DNA of 10,820 bases. Source: Myxococcales bacterium (GTDB lineage: Bacteria; Myxococcota_A; Polyangia; Polyangiales; Houyiibacteriaceae). The notes beneath the pieces are model-generated. The model was not told the DNA's origin and made no database searches. It was given only the letters and a program-made list of their open reading frames with translations. The position numbers and the translations under genes were made by a program. The stretch spans positions 1 through 10,820 of the forward strand of contig JABDJF010000506.1 in NCBI GenBank assembly GCA_013002645.1, written 5' to 3'. Below are positions 1-6,631 of the stretch, piece after piece; the first letter of the stretch is position 1; every line of letters starts with the position of its first letter.

Positions 1-989
1 AGCATTTCATCAGCCTTGAAAAGATGCCGCAAATACGCCCGCGAATAGATCGCGCAGACGGAGCAATCGCAGCGGGCGTCGAGGGCGCCTTGGTCGTCGC
101 GGTGCCGGGCCTGTTTGAGATTCACGCGGCCTCCCCAGGTGAGGGCCTGCCCGTTGCGCGCGTTTCGGGTCGGAAGGACGCAATCGAATAGATCGATACC
201 GCTCGAGACGGCTCTGAGCAGATCGGTCGGCGTGCCGACGCCCATGAGATAGCGGGGTCGATCCTCCGGCATCTCCGGCGCCAGCCGATCGAGAAGCTCA
301 TACATGCGCGCCGTTGGCTCTCCGACCGAGAAGCCGCCAAGCGCGACCCCGTCGAAGTCGAGGGCTGCGATCGCCTGCAGATGGGACAGCCTCAGGTCGA
401 GGTCTGTCCCCCCTTGCACGATGCCGAAGCGGGCCTGGCCTTTGGCAGGCTCGGCTTGCAGGCAACGCCGCGCCCAGGCGGTCGTGCGCGCCATCGCACG
501 CTCGACGTCGGCTCGTGGGGCATCGCCCCGTGGACACTCGTCGAGCACCATGGCGATATCCGAACCGAGAAGCGCTTGTACGCGCATCGCTTCTTCGGGC
601 GTCAATCGATGTAGGCTACCGTCGAGGTGGGAGCGGAAGGTGATGCCGTCGTCGTCGATGGTCCGATGCTGGGCGAGCGAGAACACCTGATACCCACCGC
701 TGTCCGTCAGCAGGGCGTGCGGCCAGTTCATGAAGCCAACGACGCCGCCGTGGGATGCGACGGACTCGGCCCCGGGTCGTAGCCAGAGGTGGTACGTGTT
801 CGCGAGGATCATGCGGGCGCCCGTCGACGCGACCTCTTCCGGCGTCAGCGCTTTGACGCTCGCCTGCGTTCCCACCGGCATGAAAGCCGGCGTTTCGATG
901 GTTGCGCGGGGCGTCGCGAGCCGCCCGGTGCGCGCATTGCAATCGGTCGACTCGACTCGAAATGAAAACCCGGCGGTGGGAAGGCTCAT
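1..989 (-). CDS. tgt: Queuine/preQ1 tRNA-guanine transglycosylase, C-terminus cut by window edge
   Basis: This enzyme exchanges guanine-34 in the anticodon of GUN tRNAs for preQ1, the base-swap step of queuosine synthesis, in the cytoplasm. The minus frame from ATG at 989 stays open to the window edge, giving about 329 residues of an expected 370-380. Family signatures seen are TDSGGYQVFSL (catalytic Asp96), MVLDECP (147-153), GIVQGG (189-194), the GG..VGEP loop near 218-225, and FDCVLPTRNARNG with nucleophile Asp269. The zinc site begins as CDCSVC (Cys307, 309, 312). The fourth ligand, a His about 26 residues after the last Cys, falls beyond the edge. The start is fixed by an ATGA overlap with the queA stop, with GAAGG 8 nt upstream inside queA, so the two are probably translationally coupled. 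Nothing looks damaged; the truncation is only the window boundary. Confidence 0.97.
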   Translation of the reverse strand, partial: MSLPTAGFSFRVESTDCNARTGRLATPRATIETPAFMPVGTQASVKALTPEEVASTGARMILANTYHLWLRPGAESVASHGGVVGFMNWPHALLTDSGGYQVFSLAQHRTIDDDGITFRSHLDGSLHRLTPEEAMRVQALLGSDIAMVLDECPRGDAPRADVERAMARTTAWARRCLQAEPAKGQARFGIVQGGTDLDLRLSHLQAIAALDFDGVALGGFSVGEPTARMYELLDRLAPEMPEDRPRYLMGVGTPTDLLRAVSSGIDLFDCVLPTRNARNGQALTWGGRVNLKQARHRDDQGALDARCDCSVCAIYSRAYLRHLFKADEM

Positions 990-2029
990 CGTGCCCGCCT
1001 TCGAATCAACATCGCATCGCCGTAGCTGTAGAATCGATATCGCCGATCGGCGGCGTCCCGATATGCGCGCCGCGTGAGGTCCTCACCGGCGAACGCCATC
1101 ACCAAAGCGAGGAGCGTCGACCGAGGAAGGTGGAAATTCGTCAGCAGATGGTCGACGACCTCAAACCGATGCGGCGGGCGAATGAATAGACGCGTCGTCC
1201 CTACACCCGGGACAGGCGCTCCGTCCGCATCGACCGAGGCCTCGAGCGTGCGGACGACCGTCGTACCCACTGCAACGACGGGCCGACCTTCAGCTCGGGC
1301 CAGGCCTATGGCGGACGCGGTTGCTTCCGGGACCTCGTAGCTTTCTTCGTGCATTTCGTGGTCGTCGAGTCTGTCCGCCTGCACCGGGCGAAAGGTGCCG
1401 GGACCAACGTGCAGTGTCACGTAGGCGGTCCGATGCCCTGCCCGTTCGAGCGCGCTCAGGCTGTCTTTCGTGAAGTGAAGACCCGCCGTAGGAGCCGCGA
1501 CCGCGCCCGGCGTCTTCGCAAAGACGGTCTGATAGCGCGTGCGGTCCGAATGGGATGCTGCGCGGCGGATGTACGGCGGCAAGGGAATCTCGCCGACCCG
1601 TTCGATGAGGTCGTCGACCTCGCTCGCTCCTCGGAGCTCGACCTCCAACTCCCCGTGCTCCCGGGCACGCACGACCCGCGCCGTGAGCCGGCCGTCGCAG
1701 AGCTCGAGCTCCATCCCTGCGCGCAGGCCCTTGGACGATCGCCCCATCGCCAGCCAACGGTCGGTTCGTTCGTCGCACTTCCTGAGCAGAAGCAGCTCCA
1801 CTTTGCCTCCGGTGGCCTTGCTGCCGAGGAGTCGCGCCGGAAAGACCCGCGTGTCGTTGAAAACGAAAAGGCTCGGCGGGAGCAAGCCGGGCAACTCGAC
1901 GAAGAGGTGGTCCTCGACTTCATCGGCTTGCACATCCAGCACGAGCAGGCGTGACGCGTCCCGCTTCGCGAGCGGCTCCTGCGCGATCAGCTCGCTGGGG
2001 AGCTCGTAGTCGAGGTCCGAGGTCCGCAT
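986..2029 (-). CDS. queA: S-adenosylmethionine:tRNA ribosyltransferase-isomerase QueA
   Basis: QueA transfers and isomerises the ribosyl group of S-adenosylmethionine onto preQ1-34 in tRNA to give epoxyqueuosine. It acts directly after Tgt, the next gene. The 347-residue length is normal for the family. Conserved blocks run in order: DYELPSELIAQ (7-17), NDTRVFPARL (58-67), GEIPLPPYI (146-154), RYQTVFA followed by GAVAAPTAGLHF (165-186), TLHVGPGTFRPV (205-216), GTTVVRTLE (255-263), LLTNFHLPRSTLL (295-307), and the C-terminal YRFYSYGDAMLI (331-342). The ATG directly follows the kinase stop codon (TAA then ATG, no gap), with only a weak GGGA upstream, so translation probably depends on coupling to the kinase gene. 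Its TGA overlaps the tgt ATG. The gene appears intact. Confidence 0.98.
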   Translation of the reverse strand: MRTSDLDYELPSELIAQEPLAKRDASRLLVLDVQADEVEDHLFVELPGLLPPSLFVFNDTRVFPARLLGSKATGGKVELLLLRKCDERTDRWLAMGRSSKGLRAGMELELCDGRLTARVVRAREHGELEVELRGASEVDDLIERVGEIPLPPYIRRAASHSDRTRYQTVFAKTPGAVAAPTAGLHFTKDSLSALERAGHRTAYVTLHVGPGTFRPVQADRLDDHEMHEESYEVPEATASAIGLARAEGRPVVAVGTTVVRTLEASVDADGAPVPGVGTTRLFIRPPHRFEVVDHLLTNFHLPRSTLLALVMAFAGEDLTRRAYRDAADRRYRFYSYGDAMLIRRRAR

Positions 2030-3940
2030 TTAGTTCCCAGGGGCCGTGATGAATCGCACGCCGTACGTCTCGTTTGGTTCTGCGACGCGGCCGCCCTCTT
2101 CGCGTGCGTCTGCTGAAACTTCGACGCAAAGCTTCCCCGCCTCGGCGTTGCGCCAAGTCTTACTGGTTTCACCCCTTCCGACGCCCTTGTCATCGAACTT
2201 CACGCTTCGGTCGTTTCGCCGATCGACGACTCGAAGAATCAGATCCACGCCCCGAAGCGCGCTGACCTGCGCGATGACGTCCTGAGCGTCGTTACTCGAG
2301 CAGAACGTGTCCACGTCACCCGGCCAACCGATCCAGCCGCGCCGCTCCGCACCGAGCTCCAGCGGCTCAGCCAGCTCGAGCGAATCGTTGGGCTCGTGCT
2401 CGAAGGCCTCATCGTCATCGAGGAGTCGCCATCGAACAGAGTACGCATCGGACACGTTCTCTGTCGGCAGCTTCCCCTCTACGCCTTGCTCACGCACGCG
2501 AATCAGGTACTTGCCACTGTCGATGGGAACGTTTGGAAGCTGCTCGCCTTCTCCTATTCCACGAGAGTCCGCAACGATCAGAGGTTCGTCTCGACCCGGC
2601 CTTGCGAGCTCGAGCAGGACATCCATGTTGGGGATCGAGCTGACCTCGATCGCCGCAGCGCGTCGCTCGGTCCCGAGGTGCTGAATCTCGAAGAGATCGA
2701 CATCGCCCAATTCTTCGCTCAGACGCTGCCCGAGGTAGGCTTCCATTTCGGTGTTTTCCGGCAAACGGGTCGCGATGTTGGCTCTGTGGTTGGGCTCCTT
2801 TTCCGAGGGCCCCCTGGCGGCGAGCTGCCATGCGACCAGTCCGGAGCCGGCCAGAAGAAGCGCCCCTAGCACCCACCAGAGCCTTCGCTTCGATCGAGAG
2901 ATCGCGTCGGGCTTGTCGACACGTCTCGAGCCGCTCCCGAACGGGGCTTGGCCTACTCCGCTCAACCGCCAATCTCCGGCGCCGACCGTCGTCAGGTAAT
3001 CGACCAAGTCTTCGCGGAGCTCCTCAGCGGTCTGATACCGGAGCTCGGGGTCCTTCTGAAGACAGCGCATGATGATCTCGTCGGCCTCCTCAGGTACGGA
3101 GAGAGGCGATCTCGCCGACGGTCGCAAGGGCTGCTCGGACAGATGCTTGGAAAGCACACCGACCGGATTGGGCGCTTCGAATGGCGGATGGCCGACGACG
3201 CACTCGTACATGATCGCACCCATCGCGTAGATGTCGCTTCGTCCGTCGAGCTCCTGGCCATGAATCTGCTCGGGCGACATGTAATACGGCGTCCCCACGA
3301 TCGTGCCGCTACTGGTCACCTGCGTCCCGACGTTGCCTTCGAAGAGCTTCGCAAGCCCGAAGTCCAGGACCTTGGCCGTCTCGCCATCGCGGCCTTCGCT
3401 GATGACGATGTTCTCCGGCTTCAGGTCACGGTGTACGATGCCGGCGGCGTGCGCATCGGAAACGGACCCTGCCACCTGTGCGCAGAGGTACGCTACGCGT
3501 CCGAATGGCATCGCCCCTTCTTTTTCGAGGAATTTAGACAGATCGTCGCCGTCCACGTACTCCATCACCAGGTAGAGCGAGCCTGACTTCGTGCGACCGA
3601 AGTCGAATACATGAACGGTGTTCGGATGATTGAGGCGGGACGCCGACTCGGCTTCGCGATGGAAGCGAGCCACGTTCTCCGGTTGCTCCTGAAGCTCTCG
3701 GTGCAGCAACTTGATCGCCATCACTTTGCTGATCTGGGTGTGCTCGACTCGATAGACGGTGCCCATCGCGCCCCGTCCAATCGGCGCGACGACGCGGTAG
3801 CGGTCGGCGATGATGTCGCCCGGCCTCGGTAATGAAGAGCCGAGAGCCGTTCCGCACTTTCCGCAGAACTTCGACTCGGGCGGGTTGCTCTCGCCGCAAG
3901 CTGTGCACAGCGCGGGGTGGTCTGGCGCCGTGCTAGCCAT
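2030..3940 (-). CDS. Transmembrane Ser/Thr protein kinase with N-terminal zinc ribbon and two PPC-like sensor repeats
   Basis: A 636-residue Hanks-type kinase predicted to sit in the inner membrane with the kinase domain in the cytoplasm. Residues 12-29 form a double CxxC zinc ribbon (Cys12, 15, 26, 29). The kinase domain spans about 48-316: glycine loop GRGAMGTVY (55-63), Lys77 in AIKLL, HRDLKPEN (170-177, Asp172 catalytic), DFG (193-195) and GTPYYMSPEQ (216-225). All key residues are present, so it should be active. A basic stretch precedes one membrane helix (about 353-374). The exported part has two related blocks, EPN(384)...GDVDLFEI (412-419) and EPN(518)...GDVDTFC (541-547), resembling bacterial PPC-type beta-sandwich repeats, and a third EPN at 621. 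The start overlaps the preceding zinc-ribbon gene by 8 bp. I see no Shine-Dalgarno, so coupled translation is likely. Ligand and substrates are unknown. Confidence 0.95.
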   Translation of the reverse strand: MASTAPDHPALCTACGESNPPESKFCGKCGTALGSSLPRPGDIIADRYRVVAPIGRGAMGTVYRVEHTQISKVMAIKLLHRELQEQPENVARFHREAESASRLNHPNTVHVFDFGRTKSGSLYLVMEYVDGDDLSKFLEKEGAMPFGRVAYLCAQVAGSVSDAHAAGIVHRDLKPENIVISEGRDGETAKVLDFGLAKLFEGNVGTQVTSSGTIVGTPYYMSPEQIHGQELDGRSDIYAMGAIMYECVVGHPPFEAPNPVGVLSKHLSEQPLRPSARSPLSVPEEADEIIMRCLQKDPELRYQTAEELREDLVDYLTTVGAGDWRLSGVGQAPFGSGSRRVDKPDAISRSKRRLWWVLGALLLAGSGLVAWQLAARGPSEKEPNHRANIATRLPENTEMEAYLGQRLSEELGDVDLFEIQHLGTERRAAAIEVSSIPNMDVLLELARPGRDEPLIVADSRGIGEGEQLPNVPIDSGKYLIRVREQGVEGKLPTENVSDAYSVRWRLLDDDEAFEHEPNDSLELAEPLELGAERRGWIGWPGDVDTFCSSNDAQDVIAQVSALRGVDLILRVVDRRNDRSVKFDDKGVGRGETSKTWRNAEAGKLCVEVSADAREEGGRVAEPNETYGVRFITAPGN

Positions 3941-4535
3941 TCAGTGTGAAGTAGCGATAACCGAGCCAGGCCGCGGCGAAGACGACGAGCACCGCAAGCG
4001 CGCGCAGAGCGTTGACCCTTCTTTGGACCACGGGCAGCGGCTCATTGGCGCTGTCGTAACGGACTCGAGCCCTCACTCGATGACTCGTAGCGGCTGGTTC
4101 CGACATGTCGCCCAGTTCGCCGCCGGATGAAGATGCTTGATCCGAATCGACTTGCTCCGGAGGCGTCTCGTCGACCGGTTGCGCCATGGGTTCTAGTGGC
4201 CGCATGCCGATCATGGTCTTCTGCGGTGCACGACCACGCTTTCGCTCTTGGCGTGCCGATGAGATCGGCGTGGGAGGAGGCGAGGGAATGGGCGCGGGTG
4301 TCGGCACACCAACCGGCGGGGTCCCTGGCTGAATCCCAAGCACCGTGTGCTTGCGAACCCGTTGCTGGGACGACGTTCGACTCGGCCCATCATCGGCTAA
4401 GGGGTTCGGGGTCTCGTGCACGCGGATGCGCGACTGGTCGAGGCGATCGGGGGTCTGGTCGCGGCGTGCGTATCCGCATTTGCCGCAGAACGCGTCGTCC
4501 GACGGGACTTCAGCTCCACATTGAGGACAATCCAT
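3933..4535 (-). CDS. Small zinc-ribbon, proline-rich, C-terminally membrane-anchored protein of unknown function
   Basis: A 200-residue protein I cannot assign to a named family. Residues 3-20 are a double CxxC zinc ribbon (Cys3, 6, 17, 20) containing FCGKCG, exactly the string in the ribbon of the kinase encoded next. Residues 30-165 are low-complexity, rich in Pro, Ser, Thr and charged residues, and probably disordered. They carry two similar short motifs, KHTVLGIQP (62-70) and KTMIGMRP (106-113). One hydrophobic helix lies at about 175-196 with a very short tail, so the ribbon should face the cytoplasm. The ATG has a good ribosome site (AAGGG, 4542-4546, 6 nt spacer) and lies inside the dapB 3' end. 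Its stop overlaps the kinase start by 8 bp. A role as adaptor, substrate or partner of the kinase is inference from fused order and shared ribbon. Confidence 0.88.
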   Translation of the reverse strand: MDCPQCGAEVPSDDAFCGKCGYARRDQTPDRLDQSRIRVHETPNPLADDGPSRTSSQQRVRKHTVLGIQPGTPPVGVPTPAPIPSPPPTPISSARQERKRGRAPQKTMIGMRPLEPMAQPVDETPPEQVDSDQASSSGGELGDMSEPAATSHRVRARVRYDSANEPLPVVQRRVNALRALAVLVVFAAAWLGYRYFTLNG

Positions 4536-5382
4536 AGCGCGCCCTTACCGTATCAGATTTCCTTCCCACCCGCGCCAACCGGGGAATCCCCATCACGTCG
4601 GTCATGTCATAGAGGCCGGCCGGTCGGCCGACGACCCAGCGAGCCGCGCGGACCGCCCCTCGGGCGAAGATCGAACGGTCGGTCGCGCGGTGGGTGAGCT
4701 CGATGCGCTCGCCTTCCCCAACCAAGTAGAGGGTATGCTCGCCGACGACGTCACCGCCGCGGAGCGCCATCACGCCGACCTCGTCGAGGGGCCGGGCGCC
4801 CACCTGGCCGCTCCGCCCGTGACTCACCACGCGCTCCGGATCGAGTTGCTTCGCCGCGGCCACCACCTCAGCGAGCCGCACTGCGGTACCACTGGGCGAG
4901 TCGACCTTGTGCCGATGATGAATCTCGACGATCTCGGCGTCGAATGCTGGGCCCAGCAGCTCGGCTGCGCGTGCTGCTAGGAAATACAACGCGTTGACAC
5001 CTTGGCTGTAGTTCGGCGCAAAGACGATCGGGACGCGCTCTGCCGCCCGCTCGAGCCCGGCGCGGGTCGATGCATCGAGCCCGGTCGTTCCAATCACCAT
5101 GGGAATGTGCTGCCCAGCGCAAAGCGGCATGAGCTTTGCGGTGGCCGAGGGGATGCTGAAGTCGATGACGACCTCGACGTTGCTCAGGAACTCTTCGACG
5201 TCGGATGTGATGCAAACCCCTGAAGGCTTCGCCCCCGAGAGCACGCCCATGTCCTGACCGATGAGATCGCAGCCTTCACGGTCCATGGCTGCGACGAGAT
5301 TGGCTTGGAGCTCGTCGGCCAAGACAGCCGCGATACTTTGCCCCATGCGGCCCGCTGCTCCATGTATCGCAACTTGCGCCAT
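4510..5382 (-). CDS. dapB: 4-hydroxy-tetrahydrodipicolinate reductase
   Basis: DapB reduces 4-hydroxy-tetrahydrodipicolinate with NAD(P)H in lysine/meso-diaminopimelate synthesis, the step after DapA (encoded at 9018-10079). From ATG 5382 it has 290 residues. The nucleotide-binding motif is HGAAGRMG (7-14). GTTGLD (98-103), the substrate-site cluster EIHHRHK (153-159, His155/His156/Lys159), DSPSGTA (161-167) and GDVVGEHT (210-217) follow. The usual ending GLYDMTDVMG lies at 256-265. About 25 extra residues follow the normal C-terminus and overlap the next gene by 26 bp, so the ancestral stop may have been lost. The frame stays open to an ATG at 5553, but that would add 57 residues without family similarity inside tyrA; the first residues from 5382 (MAQVAIHGAAGRMG) fit known DapB starts. 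No clear Shine-Dalgarno is seen; 43 bp separate it from tyrA. Confidence 0.97.
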   Translation of the reverse strand: MAQVAIHGAAGRMGQSIAAVLADELQANLVAAMDREGCDLIGQDMGVLSGAKPSGVCITSDVEEFLSNVEVVIDFSIPSATAKLMPLCAGQHIPMVIGTTGLDASTRAGLERAAERVPIVFAPNYSQGVNALYFLAARAAELLGPAFDAEIVEIHHRHKVDSPSGTAVRLAEVVAAAKQLDPERVVSHGRSGQVGARPLDEVGVMALRGGDVVGEHTLYLVGEGERIELTHRATDRSIFARGAVRAARWVVGRPAGLYDMTDVMGIPRLARVGRKSDTVRARYGLSSMWS

Positions 5383-5425
5383 GGCCAGGGCATCGCAGAT
5401 GCTGCGACGAGCGTCAATCGACAGG

Positions 5426-6586
5426 CTAGTCAGGGGCGCGCCCGGCGCTGAGCTCCACGAGACGGTCGATGAGAAATCCGCTCTGTTCGAGCGCTTCGTC
5501 GGTGAAGTCGCCAAAGAACGCGCGAACGTCGACGAAGACGCGATCAAAGGCATCCTGATCGCCGTCCGAGAGGACCTTTGCCAAATCAGCGGCGGCCGAC
5601 CGAAAGACTTCGATCACCCGTGCAGAATCTGGATTGAACATCTCGATTGGCCCGTAGAGGTCCGGCGACTGAGCAAAATGCCGGCCGGTCACATAGGCTT
5701 CGAGAAGGTACGCGGGAGAGGTGAAGCGAAGGGTTTCTTCGAGCGTCGCGCCCGCACGGCAGAGCGCCATTCCGAGCACCTGCGTCTTGAAGTGGTGCAG
5801 CACCTGAACGATCGCCATCATCGAATCGTGATTGGCGGGGGTCGATTCGGTGATGACCAAGCCGCGCGCGCTGAACATTTGCCGAACCCAATCGAGCCAA
5901 GCCTCGCCGCGCCCCGGGCAGATCACCACCCTTTGCCCCTGGTAGGTATTGACCCCCGGGCCGAACATCGGATGGGTGCCGACGACGCTCGCTTCGGTCG
6001 AGGCCAACATGGCCGCGACCGGGTCGGCCTTGATCGACGTCACGTCCATCAAGAGAGCCTCTTTGCGGACCAGGGGGCCGAGCTCCTCGATGACCGACCT
6101 CGTCTCGCGAATCGGCACGCTGATGATCACCACATCGGCTTTCGAGGCGGCGTCGGCAGGCCGCAGCTCGGTGTCGAGGTCCGCGCTCAGCACTTCGTGT
6201 CCAAGATCGGAGAACAGGGTACGGAGCGAGCTACCCATGCCCCCCTCCCCGCCGATGATCGCGACGGTCTGCGACTCGACGTCTATCGGCACCTCCGTAC
6301 GCAACGCCGCCTGGCGCTCACGGCTCATGAGCATGAGCTGCCGCCAGATCGACTCGATGCTGTCGGCGGAGAGCCCCAGCTCGTCTGCACGGGCACAGCG
6401 ATCGTCGAGAACCCGGCGTTCGCGGGCGAGGTCGCGAATCGGAACTCGATGAGAGCGCTTGCGCGCAGCGATGTCCGCCACGATGTTCATCCGCCGGACC
6501 AGCAACTCCAGCAATTCGTGGTCGAGCGCATCGAGCGCTCCTCGCAGCTCCAGAAGCGGGCCTTTGTCTGGATTCTCGTCGGTCAT
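5426..6586 (-). CDS. tyrA: Bifunctional chorismate mutase/prephenate dehydrogenase (T-protein)
   Basis: A 386-residue fusion that should convert chorismate to prephenate and then oxidise it to 4-hydroxyphenylpyruvate for tyrosine synthesis. Residues 11-95 are an AroQ-type chorismate mutase: Arg15, the RR pair at 31-32, Lys43, Asp52 and the Arg-Glu at 55-56 line up with the helix pattern of the enterobacterial enzyme. Residues 106-386 are the dehydrogenase: nucleotide loop IIGGEGGMG (110-118), DVTSIK (181-186) and THPMFGP (204-210, His205 corresponding to the catalytic His). Downstream, NHDSMMAIVQVLHHF (252-266) and GRHFAQSPDLY (301-311) match the C-terminal half of E. coli TyrA closely, and total length is close to it. 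The gene heads the minus-strand series; 45 bp separate it from the divergent symporter gene. No strong ribosome site is seen before the ATG. I see no separate regulatory domain. Confidence 0.96.
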   Translation of the reverse strand: MTDENPDKGPLLELRGALDALDHELLELLVRRMNIVADIAARKRSHRVPIRDLARERRVLDDRCARADELGLSADSIESIWRQLMLMSRERQAALRTEVPIDVESQTVAIIGGEGGMGSSLRTLFSDLGHEVLSADLDTELRPADAASKADVVIISVPIRETRSVIEELGPLVRKEALLMDVTSIKADPVAAMLASTEASVVGTHPMFGPGVNTYQGQRVVICPGRGEAWLDWVRQMFSARGLVITESTPANHDSMMAIVQVLHHFKTQVLGMALCRAGATLEETLRFTSPAYLLEAYVTGRHFAQSPDLYGPIEMFNPDSARVIEVFRSAAADLAKVLSDGDQDAFDRVFVDVRAFFGDFTDEALEQSGFLIDRLVELSAGRAPD

Positions 6587-6594
6587 GGCTTGGT

Positions 6595-6623
6595 TTTACA
6601 TCGAAGGTGGGCGTACGCATAAT
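6595..6623 (+). promoter_or_regulatory. Predicted sigma70-type promoter for the symporter gene
   Basis: TTTACA (6595-6600) and CATAAT (6618-6623) each match the housekeeping consensus at 5 of 6 bases with an ideal 17 bp spacer. The expected transcription start is about 6630-6632, that is at the GTG start codon of the downstream gene, so no room remains for a ribosome-binding site. The -10 box lies inside an 11 bp dyad (CGCAT A ATGCG, 6616-6626), and GCGTACGC (6611-6618) is a perfect palindrome. Either could be an operator or part of the divergent tyrA promoter. Confidence 0.6.
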
Positions 6624-6631
6624 GCGCGCCC

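Noticed and set aside
5383..5553. 57-residue N-terminal extension of dapB
   Set aside because: It lies inside tyrA in another frame, has no DapB similarity, and the family start fits ATG 5382.
5261..6622. Long plus-strand open frame (453 codons) opposite tyrA and dapB
   Set aside because: It is antisense to two well-conserved genes, has an Arg/His/Asp-rich composition with no domain, and no ribosome site; such frames are expected in GC-rich coding DNA.
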